A stretch of DNA of 64,000 bases from Notospermus geniculatus (taxonomy: Eukaryota > Nemertea > Pilidiophora > Heteronemertea > Lineidae), in contig NMRB01000429.1 in assembly GCA_002633025.1 (NCBI GenBank), positions 188,139 to 252,138 of the forward strand, given 5' to 3'. The notes under the pieces are model-generated. The model was given only the letters and a program-made list of their open reading frames with translations. It did not search any database and was not told the DNA's origin. Below are positions 53,791 through 64,000 of the stretch, piece after piece (the first letter of the stretch is position 1; every line of letters starts with the position of its first letter). The position numbers and the translations under genes were made by a program.

Positions 53791-54889
53791 GAATCTAGGT
53801 CTTATACTAATAAATCTAATATAAAGCCCATATATTGCTGACCCGTCATAAACCTTTTTTCTTTTCTAACCCTGACCCTAACGTATACCCATACCCTATC
53901 CCTAAACCTTACCCCCCCCCCCCCCCATGATATAATCATCCCCCCAAGCGCGAGTGTTTTACTCCAAAAGAAGTGTCCCTCTCGCGACTATAGTAGTAAC
54001 TAGAAAAATATACAGTGTACTTGCTGAAAGGTTCAGGAAAAGAAATTCGCGGCCCGGCTATCTAAAAAACTCGCTACGAACAACAATAAGCCGTGAAGGA
54101 TAGGTGCCAATAAAAGGGCAAACAACGTCCATGAACCATACAGGTCGTTTAGATTTAATCTTGACGAGATGCAGCATAGGCCTACGACATCCACAACACT
54201 GCTAATTATAAAATTTTCTTTGGCAAGAACAACATATCGGCCTACACATCTCAAATGCACGGACATGATAGGATATTTTTTAAATCATCGGAAACTGTCT
54301 CAGAACAAAGAATTTCTCATGTTGAAACCGTCCGTCTGTGATGATTCTCGATGGGTTAAAGTGAGGCTGAGCTGGCCTCAGCCTTAATGATGAAATCTTC
54401 TTTCCCCTAAAATGATCCTGATTTCAATGGTTTCTGGGGCATATTACAGAAAAATTCCGCCCCACGTCTGTTGTCTCCCAATCGCGGCAGCGTGCAGCCA
54501 GTAACAATATGAAAATCACTGCTAGCGTTTATTCTATCGTCAGTGTCAACATCGTAAGTGTGACCTGTAAAATAAAGGTGAACTGGCTCGTTCTTCGTGG
54601 CGCGAAACGATTTTCACAATGACGTCATGCTATACTTCGCAAACAAAAGAACTCATGCATTATGCGTGTACATCTGGGATTACTGGAAAAAAGGCAACGC
54701 AATGAACCTTGTTCCTATTTTACACATTTGCCGCTGCTTTAGTCATGTTAGTAGGCGTAGTAAGCGCATAACATATGCGCGGGTCGAGGATCGATGCTTC
54801 CGGCAAGGGAGCATTCATTGGGTATTAATCCGGCAGTTACGATAGTCTCGGGCAACTATAATAAAATGTTCATGGCCGTCTTGGTGTAA
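53791..54889. other. No recognisable gene
   Basis: A C-run at 53911-53926 and short ORFs only. Upstream region of gene 5. Confidence 0.4.
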
Positions 54890-55150
54890 AGCACTTACCT
54901 GAAGTGCGCGAGCCTAGCATCCCCCAATGATGCCATGCTGGTCTCCTGTCCAACCTACGTATAGCTAGTGGCAACCAGACTGATACTCTGTTGAACTCTG
55001 ATACAAGTCCAGGTATTGAGCAAAAAATGCCGCCGTCGTTTCATCGCTTGAGAAGTTTGACGAGCTGCAACATCATTACCAAACATTCATCAAGTAAGAG
55101 ACCATTCTTGAACGTAATCCTTTACGTGTAGCAACAGCCTTCATGCCAAA
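54890..55150. repeat. Diverged repeat S, copy 2
   Basis: Same block order as 13990-14290 without the TA microsatellite; see that entry. Confidence 0.5.
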
Positions 55151-55194
55151 TTAATAAGTTGAAGCATTCAATAGGCCTGGGTCAGGTTTGAACA

Positions 55195-56805
55195 GTCACG
55201 TCGAGCACACGAACATTGTATAAAAGGATTTGGCGGAAAGTCTGAGATTTTCCACAGCGAGATAGGAACGGCCATCTTGACTGCCTGCGAATCACTCCAG
55301 AACGAGGGTGACAGTTGCGCCGCCGCCAGATATGGTGGCTTCCTAAATCAAAATTCAAATTCCTGCTCACTGATTGGCTGCCATGGCATTTTGATTCAGG
55401 AAGCCACCATATCTGGCAGTGGCGCCTCTGTCAGCCTCGTTCAGCAAACTGTACACAGTGCCGAATTTCTACGCAATATCGACACTGTCATCGAACGGCA
55501 TCCGCCATTTTGATTTTTACGGCCGATGGATATGTGATCAGGCCTCGCATATCACAACCGTGATACTCCGCGAAAATCAGAACCTTGCGCTTAAACAACT
55601 ACATTCACGCCTAAACTTCTCCCTGCAATCGATGTGTCACAATCTCGAAGTGAATAGTAAGAAATATATATTTCCCTTGACTTTATAAGTGGAATAAGTG
55701 TATAACATCTGAGGGATGTTTGGTCACGTGGGTAAACAAAAAGCACGCGGCCATGGACTACTTTGGTCTCAGAATAACTGTCGAAAAACCTCGAGATATC
55801 TTGCCACAAAATGATTATGCTTTACAAATATTTTTATTGTGTCTTGCATCTAACCCGGGGCATCTAAGCCTCATTTTGACCTAAGCAGGCCTGTATAATA
55901 TTATTTATGACTTCCTTGTGGGCGTATAACCGTGCACTAGGTCTATACTGCGCATGGCGACGCTTGTTTATTGAGTGAACGGTCGACCGCTTCACAATGG
56001 TAAGGAATCCTTACACATATTACCATGATTACTGCGCTGCACTTCTTTTCAACATGGCGATAGCTGATTAGTCTCGCGCAACCAGCCCCTCGGTCATACT
56101 CCGAGGTCGCCAGACCGAGGGTCTGGCACGGGACGCAATTTCCATTGAATTTTCTTATTCCGAAAATTCAAAATAAGGGGAGCTTCGCTGATTGGCTAGT
56201 CACTACCAATGCGTCATGGATCTCAAAAGTTGGTGACGTAGGCTGCAGGAGGAATAATGGCTGCGCCCAGATCACTCGAAGCGTGAAAATTAGCGAGATG
56301 AATCGCCTCAATCTGTGTTGTCAAGTCAATTTATAGTGTCTTTCATTGGAATTCCGACAGGTATGTATATAATTTTTCGATTGAGGACGAAATTGTGGTA
56401 TAAAAAGTGCGGTAGGGCTAACAGCAAGGGCTACAAAATACTCGCAAGCTGCATGCTGTTTGCATTGATTGTGCATTGTGTTCTACGTCATCGGCGGTAG
56501 ACTGTCGGCCATGATGGTTTTACAAGTCAAAGTAACCATCCGGACCAGACTCTAAAATTGAAAATTTATTGGAAATTGCAAGAGTCTGGTGGCACGAGAC
56601 TAATAGCTGATCGATACTAGAGGGTGTTATTTGGAACGCCCTCTAGTGTCAAGAATGCCTCGTTCAGGAGTGATTCGCAGGCAGCCAAGATGGCCGTTCA
56701 TATCTCGTTGTGGAAAATCTCAGACTTTCGTTCCTTGTCAGTAGTAGGCTATCCTATAACTCCCCCAAATTCTTTTATACAGGTTCCTGTGCGTCGAGCA
56801 TGGAA
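55195..56805. repeat. Inverted-repeat element, 1.6 kb, with nested MITEs
   Basis: The arms at about 55195-55305 and 56657-56805 share, in reverse, CTGAGATTTTCCACAGCGAG, ACGGCCATCTTGACTGCCTG and GCGAATCACTCC. Inside are a hairpin at 55299-55443 (AGATATGGTGGCTTCCTAAA and reverse) and an element at about 56045-56612 (GATAGCTGATTAGTCTCG against CGAGACTAATAGCTGATC). No gene recognised within. Confidence 0.75.
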
Positions 56806-58059
56806 ACATGATCTATGCATCTTGCATGGCACGACGTCGTGCCGGTACAAGATTTCGCCAGCGGTATGACGTCGAAATTTTGACGTTAATCACCCAGAGG
56901 GGAACCTAAAATTTCGCCAGTTTGCGAATTATCTGAGTTTTCTTCTAAATATGATGGTTATTCTTTTGAATAACGCGATACGATTGCAGTATCACCTGTA
57001 TCGGAGGCACTGTATAAAACTAAATTAAATTGATTGGCACATAACCCGAGTAGCAGCCGTCGCAAGTTGGCACCCTTGCCAAAGGCAAAAATCAAGCGCC
57101 GCGCAACCGAAATACCCGCCAAACGGGGTTCTGCAATTTCGCCAATTTCATTTTAAAGCAGAAAAAAATATGAAAAAAACAGTATTTTCTTAAATACCGG
57201 TACGTGGAAAGAATGTCAACTTTGGGTTACACAATCGGTACAGTCACATTTCAAGGTAAATCAACAAAGATGGGACGCAGGATAGCTGGACTGTCAAAAC
57301 TGCCCGCCGTTTTCTTTTAAATTCGTCGTAAGCAGCAATTGAGCGACATGAAACTTGTGACGCACACGTTTGATGGAGATTTAAACTGAAGCTGATGAAC
57401 GGATTTCAATAAGAAACTGAGAAAACATAGAGTGGATCTACCTCTTTCACATCGTGCAAGAATTTGTGTCGTTGATGACACAGACTTTCAACAATGCAGA
57501 CGACAACCGAAAAAGTACCGATTTTTTGCGCGCGTGACGTCATCGTGACGTTGGCGGAATTTCAGGTCGGGACGTTACACGACGTCGTGACGATGTGTAG
57601 GCCTATCCTACTGATCGATCGTTCGCCAGTTCGTCGTCGCAGAGGGCAGCATTCGAACACCGCCATCTTACGTCAACATGAACACACCAGCTAGTCAGTT
57701 GGAAACAGTGATTGCTCCCATCACGTTGCGTTGCGTTTTTTCCAGTAAGCCCTAGATCTGATAGTATTGTATGTGTAGCAACCAATGTCTACATCCTAAG
57801 AGATGGTGAAGCAATGCTACGAGACTGCCTGAGACTGCCTTCAACTGCTAAGCCTTTCACTCTCTTCTGAAAATATTCCAATGATCGTTTATCTTACACA
57901 TGTGCACCTTTAAGCAATTATTAAACGACTGGCATTGTCGTCCCGTGACCTCTCCTCATTTTTTTGGCTTGACACTTGTCGTTCGTTCTTCTGGTTCACT
58001 TCACCCAGGTGAGCACATGGTCCGTGGACCATTTCATGTTGGCCTATAGCATCGCGGGC
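56806..58059. other. No recognisable gene
   Basis: Only short ORFs. 58008-58047 matches 49212-49250 inverted. Confidence 0.4.
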
Positions 58060-58210
58060 TGAGAGGAAAGAATGTTCCCAGGAACAACTGACCTAGGAAC
58101 GAAACACCTAACCACTGGCGATTGTTGTCTATAGCCGTGCACCTTAATCCGTCATGAACAATAGAAACGGGCACCTTTTTTCAGGCGCATACTCTGTACC
58201 GTTACACCTG
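58060..58210. repeat. MITE family F, copy 3
   Basis: Shares CACCTTAATCCGTCAT, GAACAATAGAAACGGGCAC and GTTACACCTG with copies 1 and 2. The left end is degraded. Confidence 0.65.
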
Positions 58211-58433
58211 CATTTCTGCATTTGTGGGAATATTGAGTGTATCTGATATTACATATTGCATTTTCGATACAAAAATAACGTTGTCGTAAAGTTAACGTTT
58301 ATCGTTTGATTTCTTAAACTCTCTATTAGGAGCAACTGAACTTATGGTAAAGTTCACCGTCTACGATGTATCAGAATGATGTATTTCGCTTTAGCAAAAA
58401 AAAGTATTTTCTGCTTTAGAATTAAATGTCACG

Positions 58434-59998
58434 TTCCACTTGTCACTCCAAGATACAGAATAGCACAAAATTGACACACAAAATGATATAAAACAAGAAG
58501 TCAATCTTCGACCCCAACCGGGGTCTTTTTCAAGTGGAACTTTACAATCTGAAACTCTAGAAAAGACTGAGCTGCAACCCGAATGTAGAACTAACACCTG
58601 TGTAGACAGGATGAGTAGGCAATTAAGGAAAGAAAAGTGTCTCAGCACCACAGGTGGTTGCTGGACCTAATTAAGAGAGTGGATGTAATTAAGGAAACAA
58701 AAGTGTCCAAGCCCCATGGATGGCTGCTGGACCTACTAAAGAGAGTGGATGTAATTAAGGAGAAACTGATTTAGCTGAAAGGAAAGGGTTTTAATAAATA
58801 TGACATGTGTAACACATAACAAGCACAAAGCGAAAAGACGCACGAGAAGAATATAAAGGAAGTAAACTTCCAGATTAGTAGGGAAAAACCAGAATGGATA
58901 ATGCAAATAACTGAACAATGAGAAGAATAGGGCGAGGGGAATAGAGCAACGGGCGGGGGGGGGGGGGAGCAAACAAGGCCTAAACCAGAAGGGGANNNNN
59001 NNNNNNNNNNNNNNNNNNNNNNNNNNNNNNNNNNNNNNNNNNNNNNNNNNNNNNNNNNNNNNNNNNNNNNNNNNNNNNNNNNNNNNNNNNNNNNNNNNNN
59101 NNNNNNNNNNNNNNNNNNNNNNNNNNNNNNNNNNNNNNNNNNNNNNNNNNNNNNNNNNNNNNNNNNNNNNNNNNNNNNNNNNNNNNNNNNNNNNNNNNNN
59201 NNNNNNNNNNNNNNNNNNNNNNNNNNNNNNNNNNNNNNNNNNNNNNNNNNNNNNNNNNNNNNNNNNNNNNNNNNNNNNNNNNNNNNNNNNNNNNNNNNNN
59301 NNNNNNNNNNNNNNNNNNNNNNNNNNNNNNNNNNNNNNNNNNNNNNNNNNNNNNNNNNNNNNNNNNNNNNNNNNNNNNNNNNNNNNNNNNNNNNNNNNNN
59401 NNNNNNNNNNNNNNNNNNNNNNNNNNNNNNNNNNNNNNNNNNNNNNNNNNNNNNNNNNNNNNNNNNNNNNNNNNNNNNNNNNNNNNNNNNNNNNNNNNNN
59501 NNNNNNNNNNNNNNNNNNNNNNNNNNNNNNNNNNNNNNNNNNNNNNNNNNNNNNNNNNNNNNNNNNNNNNNNNNNNNNNNNNNNNNNNNNNNNNNNNNNN
59601 NNNNNNNTCGTGCGTCTTTTCGCTTTGTGCTTGTTATGTATTACACATGTCATATTTATTAAAACCCTTTCCTTTCAGCTAAATCAGTTTCTCCTTAATT
59701 ACATCCACTCTCTTTAGTAGGTCCAGCAGCCATCCATGGGGCTTGGACACTTTTGTTTCCTTAATTACATCCACTCTCTTAATTAGGTCCAGCAACCACC
59801 TGTGGTGCTGGGACACTTTTCTTTCCTTAATTGCCTACTCATCCTGTCTACACAGGTGTTAGTTCTACATTCGGGTTGCAGCTCAGTCTTTTCTAGAGTT
59901 TCAGATTGTAAAGTTCCACTTGAAAAAGACCCCGGTTGGGGTCGAAAATTCGTGAATTCTGGAGATTGACTTCTTGTTTTTTATTCCACTTGTCACTC
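58434..59998. mobile_element. Penelope-type tail in head-to-head inverted form, flanked by a 15-bp direct repeat
   Basis: TTCCACTTGTCACTC stands in the same direction at 58434-58448 and 59984-59998. Between them the left arm (about 58485-58855) is the near-perfect reverse complement of the right arm (59608 to about 59975), including GACCCCGGTTGGGGTC, the duplicated GTGGATGTAATTAAGGA phrases and CTTTTCGCTTTGTGCTTGTT. The centre is a G/C homopolymer followed by a 612-bp gap (58996-59607). The hairpin tail is the one seen at 16235. One insertion event producing an inverted dimer fits Penelope-like behaviour; the missing centre may hold coding sequence. Confidence 0.7.
58996..59607. other. Assembly gap (612 N)
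   Basis: All N, in the centre of the inverted repeat. Confidence 0.99.
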
Positions 59999-60164
59999 AT
60001 GTGTCACATGTCCCTCCGTCACAAAGACCCAACAGGTTCATTCTACGGTGTACGCGGAAACATGTCGGTGATACTTAAGGTGAAGGGATACCTAAGCACA
60101 AAATAATGCACGCATCAAATTGAAAAATCGATATATGTTCTATAACCTAAAGTAATCTATTACA

Positions 60165-60262
60165 CCAAGTTTATTACTTAAGTATAAAATCTGCTCTGTA
60201 TATTCTGATATAAAATTGTGAATTTGGGTTAGCAGTAACGTTATTAATTAACTCTTAACTAG
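60165..60262 (+). repeat. Repeat family G, copy 2
   Basis: TTTATTACTTAAGTATAAAA to GTTATTAATTAACT, as at 13690-13800. Confidence 0.6.
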
Positions 60263-60721
60263 ACCCTAAAATTTCATCTTCGGGGCGAAATTTCTGAATC
60301 TTGGCTACCGACTGCGCTGTTTCGGATTACACCATTACATAAAGACAAGCAGTCTTCAGGTGCCTATAAATAGTTTTCTCAAAAACAACCATTTAAATTA
60401 CCCGTTATCAACTAATTAAGGTCTAAAAATGCCCTGATTCACATTTTCTGGAATACGTGAAGATTTCACTTGGATATCACCAAAATCTCTCTATAGGCAC
60501 CTGGAGGACTAAGTTTACTATCAGTTAAAACGGATACTTCATAAAAATCATCAACCAATAAGTGCAAAACAAAACGGAAAATCGCAGGAAAAGCGGGGAA
60601 TTCCACCCGAGTCGATCAGTAAGGTATTGTTATGGGCTGCCGCACAATAGGTTTTGTTCTGAGACCGCCGCTAGGCCTGTGCCGATCTGTAGGTTACCCT
60701 TCACCTTAGAGATATTAGTGA

Positions 60722-61098
60722 GGTTTGGCAAATCTGACGAAACACGAAGTACGAAATTGGACTTAATTTCCAAGACGTAGGCCTAATGTATAATCAGGAG
60801 ATGGTTGGTGCCACAAACATCGCCTGCTGTAAGAGCGTCTTTTAGCGTATGGTGTTAGATCGAGTTACGGTGTATATCAAACGTTGAAACTATCTTTCGT
60901 TTCCACTTCGTATCTACGAAGTGGACATTTAAAAATTCAAGATGCACTATAACTCTCTGGGTCTAACATGGTATGCTAAAAGACGCACTGTCAGCAGGGA
61001 CATTTTGGTACCAACCATCTCCAGAAATATTTTAGGTCCTGGATATGAAGTTACTATTTCCTATTTCGTACTTTAAGCTTCGTCAGATTTGCGAAACC
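60722..61098. repeat. Foldback MITE, 377 bp
   Basis: GTTTGGCAAATCTGACGAA at the left against TTCGTCAGATTTGCGAAAC at the right. The inner pairs GAGATGGTTGGTGCCA and GCGTCTTTTAGCGTATGGTG also match their partners. A short CCACTTCGTATCTACGAAGTGG palindrome lies inside. Confidence 0.75.
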
Positions 61099-61435
61099 AC
61101 GCTATTGAAATCGTTCACCATCTTAAAGAATCATCGGAATAACGCAAAACACAGCTACATGTAGGGAGACCATGACATTTCAATTGGGGAACATGCAGAA
61201 ATGTGTCAACTCTCATTTCGCAATATACCACTGAAATGATAGGTCTCTGTTTTGTACGGAAACACTGAGTTATGCCAAGCTTGGAAATGTGCACAACTCA
61301 GTGGTATATAATTCATGTCGCAGTTACCTAATGATGTTGAGGTAACTTGGTTTACTATCCATGATGAGCCTATAGCAAATCCAAGGTTTTGCTCAGTCAA
61401 CTGGTAAATACTGTGGTTTTGTGGTTTAATCAATA

Positions 61436-61811
61436 GCCGTGGTTACACTATATGTACATAAAAATACCCGTGTTTTTCCAGACCCGTGTCAAACCCGTGT
61501 GTACGAAAATCCCGGCGAGAGGTCACACTACTACACTTTAAGTAGCCCGGCGACAGTTGCGCTGCAAACATTGACTCTTCGGTCATATCTGAATTGGCAC
61601 ATATTGTCGGAGGCGCGAAAACGACGTCACTTTATGGCTGCGCCATCTGTCGCCGTGCGAAGAACTAACGAACACACGGGGATTTCGAAAAGCGCGGCGA
61701 AATTGCCGTGTCTCAAAAACCCGCGTTTTTCAGACACGGGTTTCTTGAAGCCCGGCAATTCATAGGTGTGACCGCAAAAAACCCGGGGATTTTATGTAGT
61801 GTAACCACGGC
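61436..61811. repeat. MITE family C, copy 2
   Basis: 376 bp, GCCGTGGTTACACTATATGT to TTATGTAGTGTAACCACGGC, flanked by TA on both sides. About 95 percent like 12397-12770 by eye. Confidence 0.9.
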
Positions 61812-61898
61812 TATTGTGTTTACTTGTGGTGTCTGTTGCACAGGCCTGGCATTTTGCCCATGTTGAAGTTAGGGTGAATCATAGTTTAGCGTCGTCGT

Positions 61899-62139
61899 AT
61901 ACGGGAGAATCCAACTTTAAGTTGTAATACCTCGACGCGAGTTCGTGTCATAAAGATTTTCTAACTTCTAATAATACCGTAATATAGTAGGGGTAGCACA
62001 ATGGTAAATGGAACAGCTTGTATTAACCTAAGCTGTTCCATCTACCTATATGCTACGCCTACTATATTACGGTATTATTTGAACTTACAAAAATTTTATG
62101 ACCTGCACTCGCGTCGAGGTAAGTTGGATTCTCCCGTAT
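61899..62139. repeat. Foldback MITE, 241 bp
   Basis: ATACGGGAGAATCCAACTT and the inner AATAATACCGTAATATAGTA pair with TACTATATTACGGTATTATT and AAGTTGGATTCTCCCGTAT. The middle AATGGAACAGCTT / AAGCTGTTCCAT closes the hairpin. Confidence 0.85.
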
Positions 62140-62290
62140 CTGCCCCGCCGCTTTCCGCGTTCGCGGAATGTATGAACAAAATAAATGTGAAAAAAATGGA
62201 GTTCTAAGAATGCAGGACCTAGTTACACAATATAAGGCTGTCGTCAACTATGGAGGCGGTTTTACATCGAAGACACCAGAGTGCATGTAT

Positions 62291-62980
62291 ACTCCGAATC
62301 TAAGTTAGATGGGATGCGGATCAACACCGGTGTTTTCTCTAGTGGAATGGGAGTAAGTCCGCGTCTGTTTGTAAGTATTATGTTCGGCTACAGGTGACTA
62401 AAGATCGCTTGCGACATTGCGCAGGTTCAAAAGTGCCAGAACAATACGCGATTCACTCCACGTATCGCCATCTGTAGCCGAACTTACTGACCTCAAATCC
62501 AGCAGTGGAAGCGGTCTTATTTATATGCGGATAGACACCGGTACTAATATGACCGGATGTAAAAGCTGTAATAGAAGCGCAGCTATTATGTCCGTGTTTA
62601 ATACGTCCGGCTCTCAGTAAGTGCGGATCTATTAAGCTCGGATAGCATAGCCGAGTATACTCCGAATCTAAATTAAATGCGGATCAACAACGGTGTTTTC
62701 TCTAGTGGAATGGCAATAAGTCCGGGTCTATTTGTAGTATTATATTCGGCTACAGGTGGCTTAAGATCGCTTGCGACATTGCGCATGCTCAAAGGTACCA
62801 GAACAATACGCGGGTTATTCCACGTATCGCTATTTGTGGCCGATCTTACTAATCTCAAATCCAGTAGTGGAAGTGAAAGCCGTGAAATATCCGGTCTTAT
62901 TTATATTCGGATAGAAACCGGTACTGATAAGACTGGATATGAAAGTTGCAATGGAAGCGCAGCTTATATTAAAAAGATCA
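62291..62980 (+). repeat. Tandem duplication, about 365-bp unit
   Basis: Two units start ACTCCGAATCTAA (about 62291 and 62659) and share GATCAACA, CGGTGTTTTCTCTAGTGGAA, GATCGCTTGCGACATTGCGC and GGTCTTATTTATAT in order, with about 85 percent identity. Both keep an open frame over the second half (LKSSSGSG-LIY-RI-TGT), so it may be a coding remnant, but no family is recognised. Confidence 0.7.
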
Positions 62981-64000
62981 TGGTTTACTATTTCCTAAGC
63001 CCTTGTTGAACAATAACAAGCCGCCCATGGGCGATGCGCTCAGCTGACAATATTGATTTTAAGTGTAATTTAGTTGTACTTGTAAGCACATGCTCTAGCC
63101 CGAAAACCCTCCCCGAACTTGGCTTTAAATTTAAAGTCGTGAATTTTATGACTTTAAGGCACACAAGTAAAATAGCAGTGTTTCCCCCAATGATATTGTG
63201 AGCTCTACATGCACTAGAAGATGATGATATGAATATCAACACCGCTCCAGGTAACAGGGTAAAGCTGCTGGGTTGCCTGGATGCCTTACTGGTTAGTGAG
63301 ACCACAACACTAATTCATGGTGGCAAGGTTGAACATGATCTGATGTTAATCAATTCATGCTCCAAGAGACAAATGTACCTACATGAATGATCTAAGTTGC
63401 CAAGTGGGCATTGAGACTGTTGCCACACATAAAAGAATGAGTTGAAGTATGTTACCTTACCTGATGAAAGATTAGTCAGGCTATAACAGCATGTTGAACT
63501 TCTCATGTGATGAAAAGCATGGTGGCCATTTTTCAGCTAAGGTTCGACATAGTATCAGTCCAGTCTCAGTGTTACCGCTGGCTATGTAGAAAATATCAAC
63601 CTATCTATCCCATCACATTTTATCACATTTTGTCTACATATTTACCACAGGGGCTGAGATATTGCGATATTTCTTTTTACGTGAGATGCCGCGTGGAGAG
63701 CCTAATAGAAGTCAAATTACACTCATTTTTTGTTTTCGAGCAGAATTCACCCAGGGCTACCTTCAGATGAAACTTGGAGTCTCCAGCTATTACGGTTACA
63801 AAACGTCGGGTGTAGTTTGACAGAAGGAGTGACGGACTGACACGTGACTCCACTGAATAGTTATTTGACTAGCTCTGTTGACCATGCTGACCTTTTGTCA
63901 GCTGAGCTAAAAATGCGTGTAAAACTCCTATTTCCATATTCATAAACATAATTAAGTCAAAGCGTGATACGTTTCTTTTGTGTTGAACAAAGGATAAGTG
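62981..64000. other. No recognisable gene
   Basis: Short ORFs only; no domains, no clear inverted repeats. Confidence 0.4.

Noticed and set aside
60889-60932. Palindrome CCACTTCGTATCTACGAAGTGG considered as an operator-type site
   Set aside because: It lies at the centre of a foldback MITE and is explained by that structure.
1-64000. CRISPR arrays, operons, prokaryotic promoters
   Set aside because: All direct repeats are explained by MITEs, minisatellites or tandem duplications, and the gene structure is eukaryotic.

Overview
The window is eukaryotic DNA, almost certainly from a non-vertebrate marine metazoan (an echinoderm, hemichordate or cephalochordate would fit; I cannot decide between them). 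The evidence is split genes with GT-AG introns, rhodopsin-type GPCR fragments, Penelope-like and BEL/Pao retroelement remains, tRNA-derived SINE sequence, and a very high density of short inverted-repeat (MITE/foldback) elements. Two N-runs (46579-47371 and 58996-59607) and single Ns at 3672, 8292 and 37858 mark assembly uncertainty.

The most striking content is a dispersed family of at least five two-exon genes that I do not recognise as a named family. Each has one long 3' exon of about 322-351 codons, rich in alternating hydrophobic strands and probably a beta-propeller-like fold: 9292-10308 (+), 18317-19315 (+), 33908-32853 (-), 39838-38870 (-) and 50613-49624 (-). Four of the five have a small 5' exon on the same strand 2.3-5.1 kb upstream, with a PAN/apple-like cysteine motif C-x3-C(or M)-x(15-19)-C: 5843-6142, 15058-15342, 45234-44977 and 53315-52947. 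All four end at a good GT donor in phase 0, and all five long exons have a phase-0 AG acceptor near their start. The paralogues are so divergent that I cannot align them by eye beyond architecture and an early proline-basic motif. This suggests a fast-diverging, possibly secreted or surface family. Function is unknown; a recognition role is only a hypothesis.

Layout. 0-5.8 kb: repeats. 5.8-10.3 kb: gene 1, its intron holding a C2H2 zinc-finger ORF inside nested inverted repeats. 10.3-15 kb: foldback elements. 15.1-19.3 kb: gene 2, followed at once by a Penelope GIY-YIG endonuclease relic with a hammerhead-like core. 20.4-26.9 kb: minus-strand GPCR exons (TM5-7 with an in-frame stop; TM1-2) broken up by MITEs and a 1.8-kb foldback. 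27.9-29.5 kb: a compact gag-only BEL/Pao-type LTR element with identical 92-bp repeats. 31-35 kb: MITEs and gene 3. 35.9-39.8 kb: gene 4 and a near-identical tandem partial copy joined at an N; both copies take their stop codon from a MITE end. 40-45.2 kb: the gene 4 intron, packed with foldbacks, then its exon 1. 46-48.3 kb: an 84-bp minisatellite, a gap and a broken Penelope reverse transcriptase. 49.6-53.3 kb: gene 5. 53.3-64 kb: mostly nested MITEs, including a Penelope-tail inverted repeat flanked by a 15-bp direct repeat, and a tandem duplication at 62.3-63.0 kb.

No operons, rRNA genes, intact tRNA genes or CRISPR arrays were seen. Splice sites, domain calls and repeat families are manual readings and were not tested by any search.
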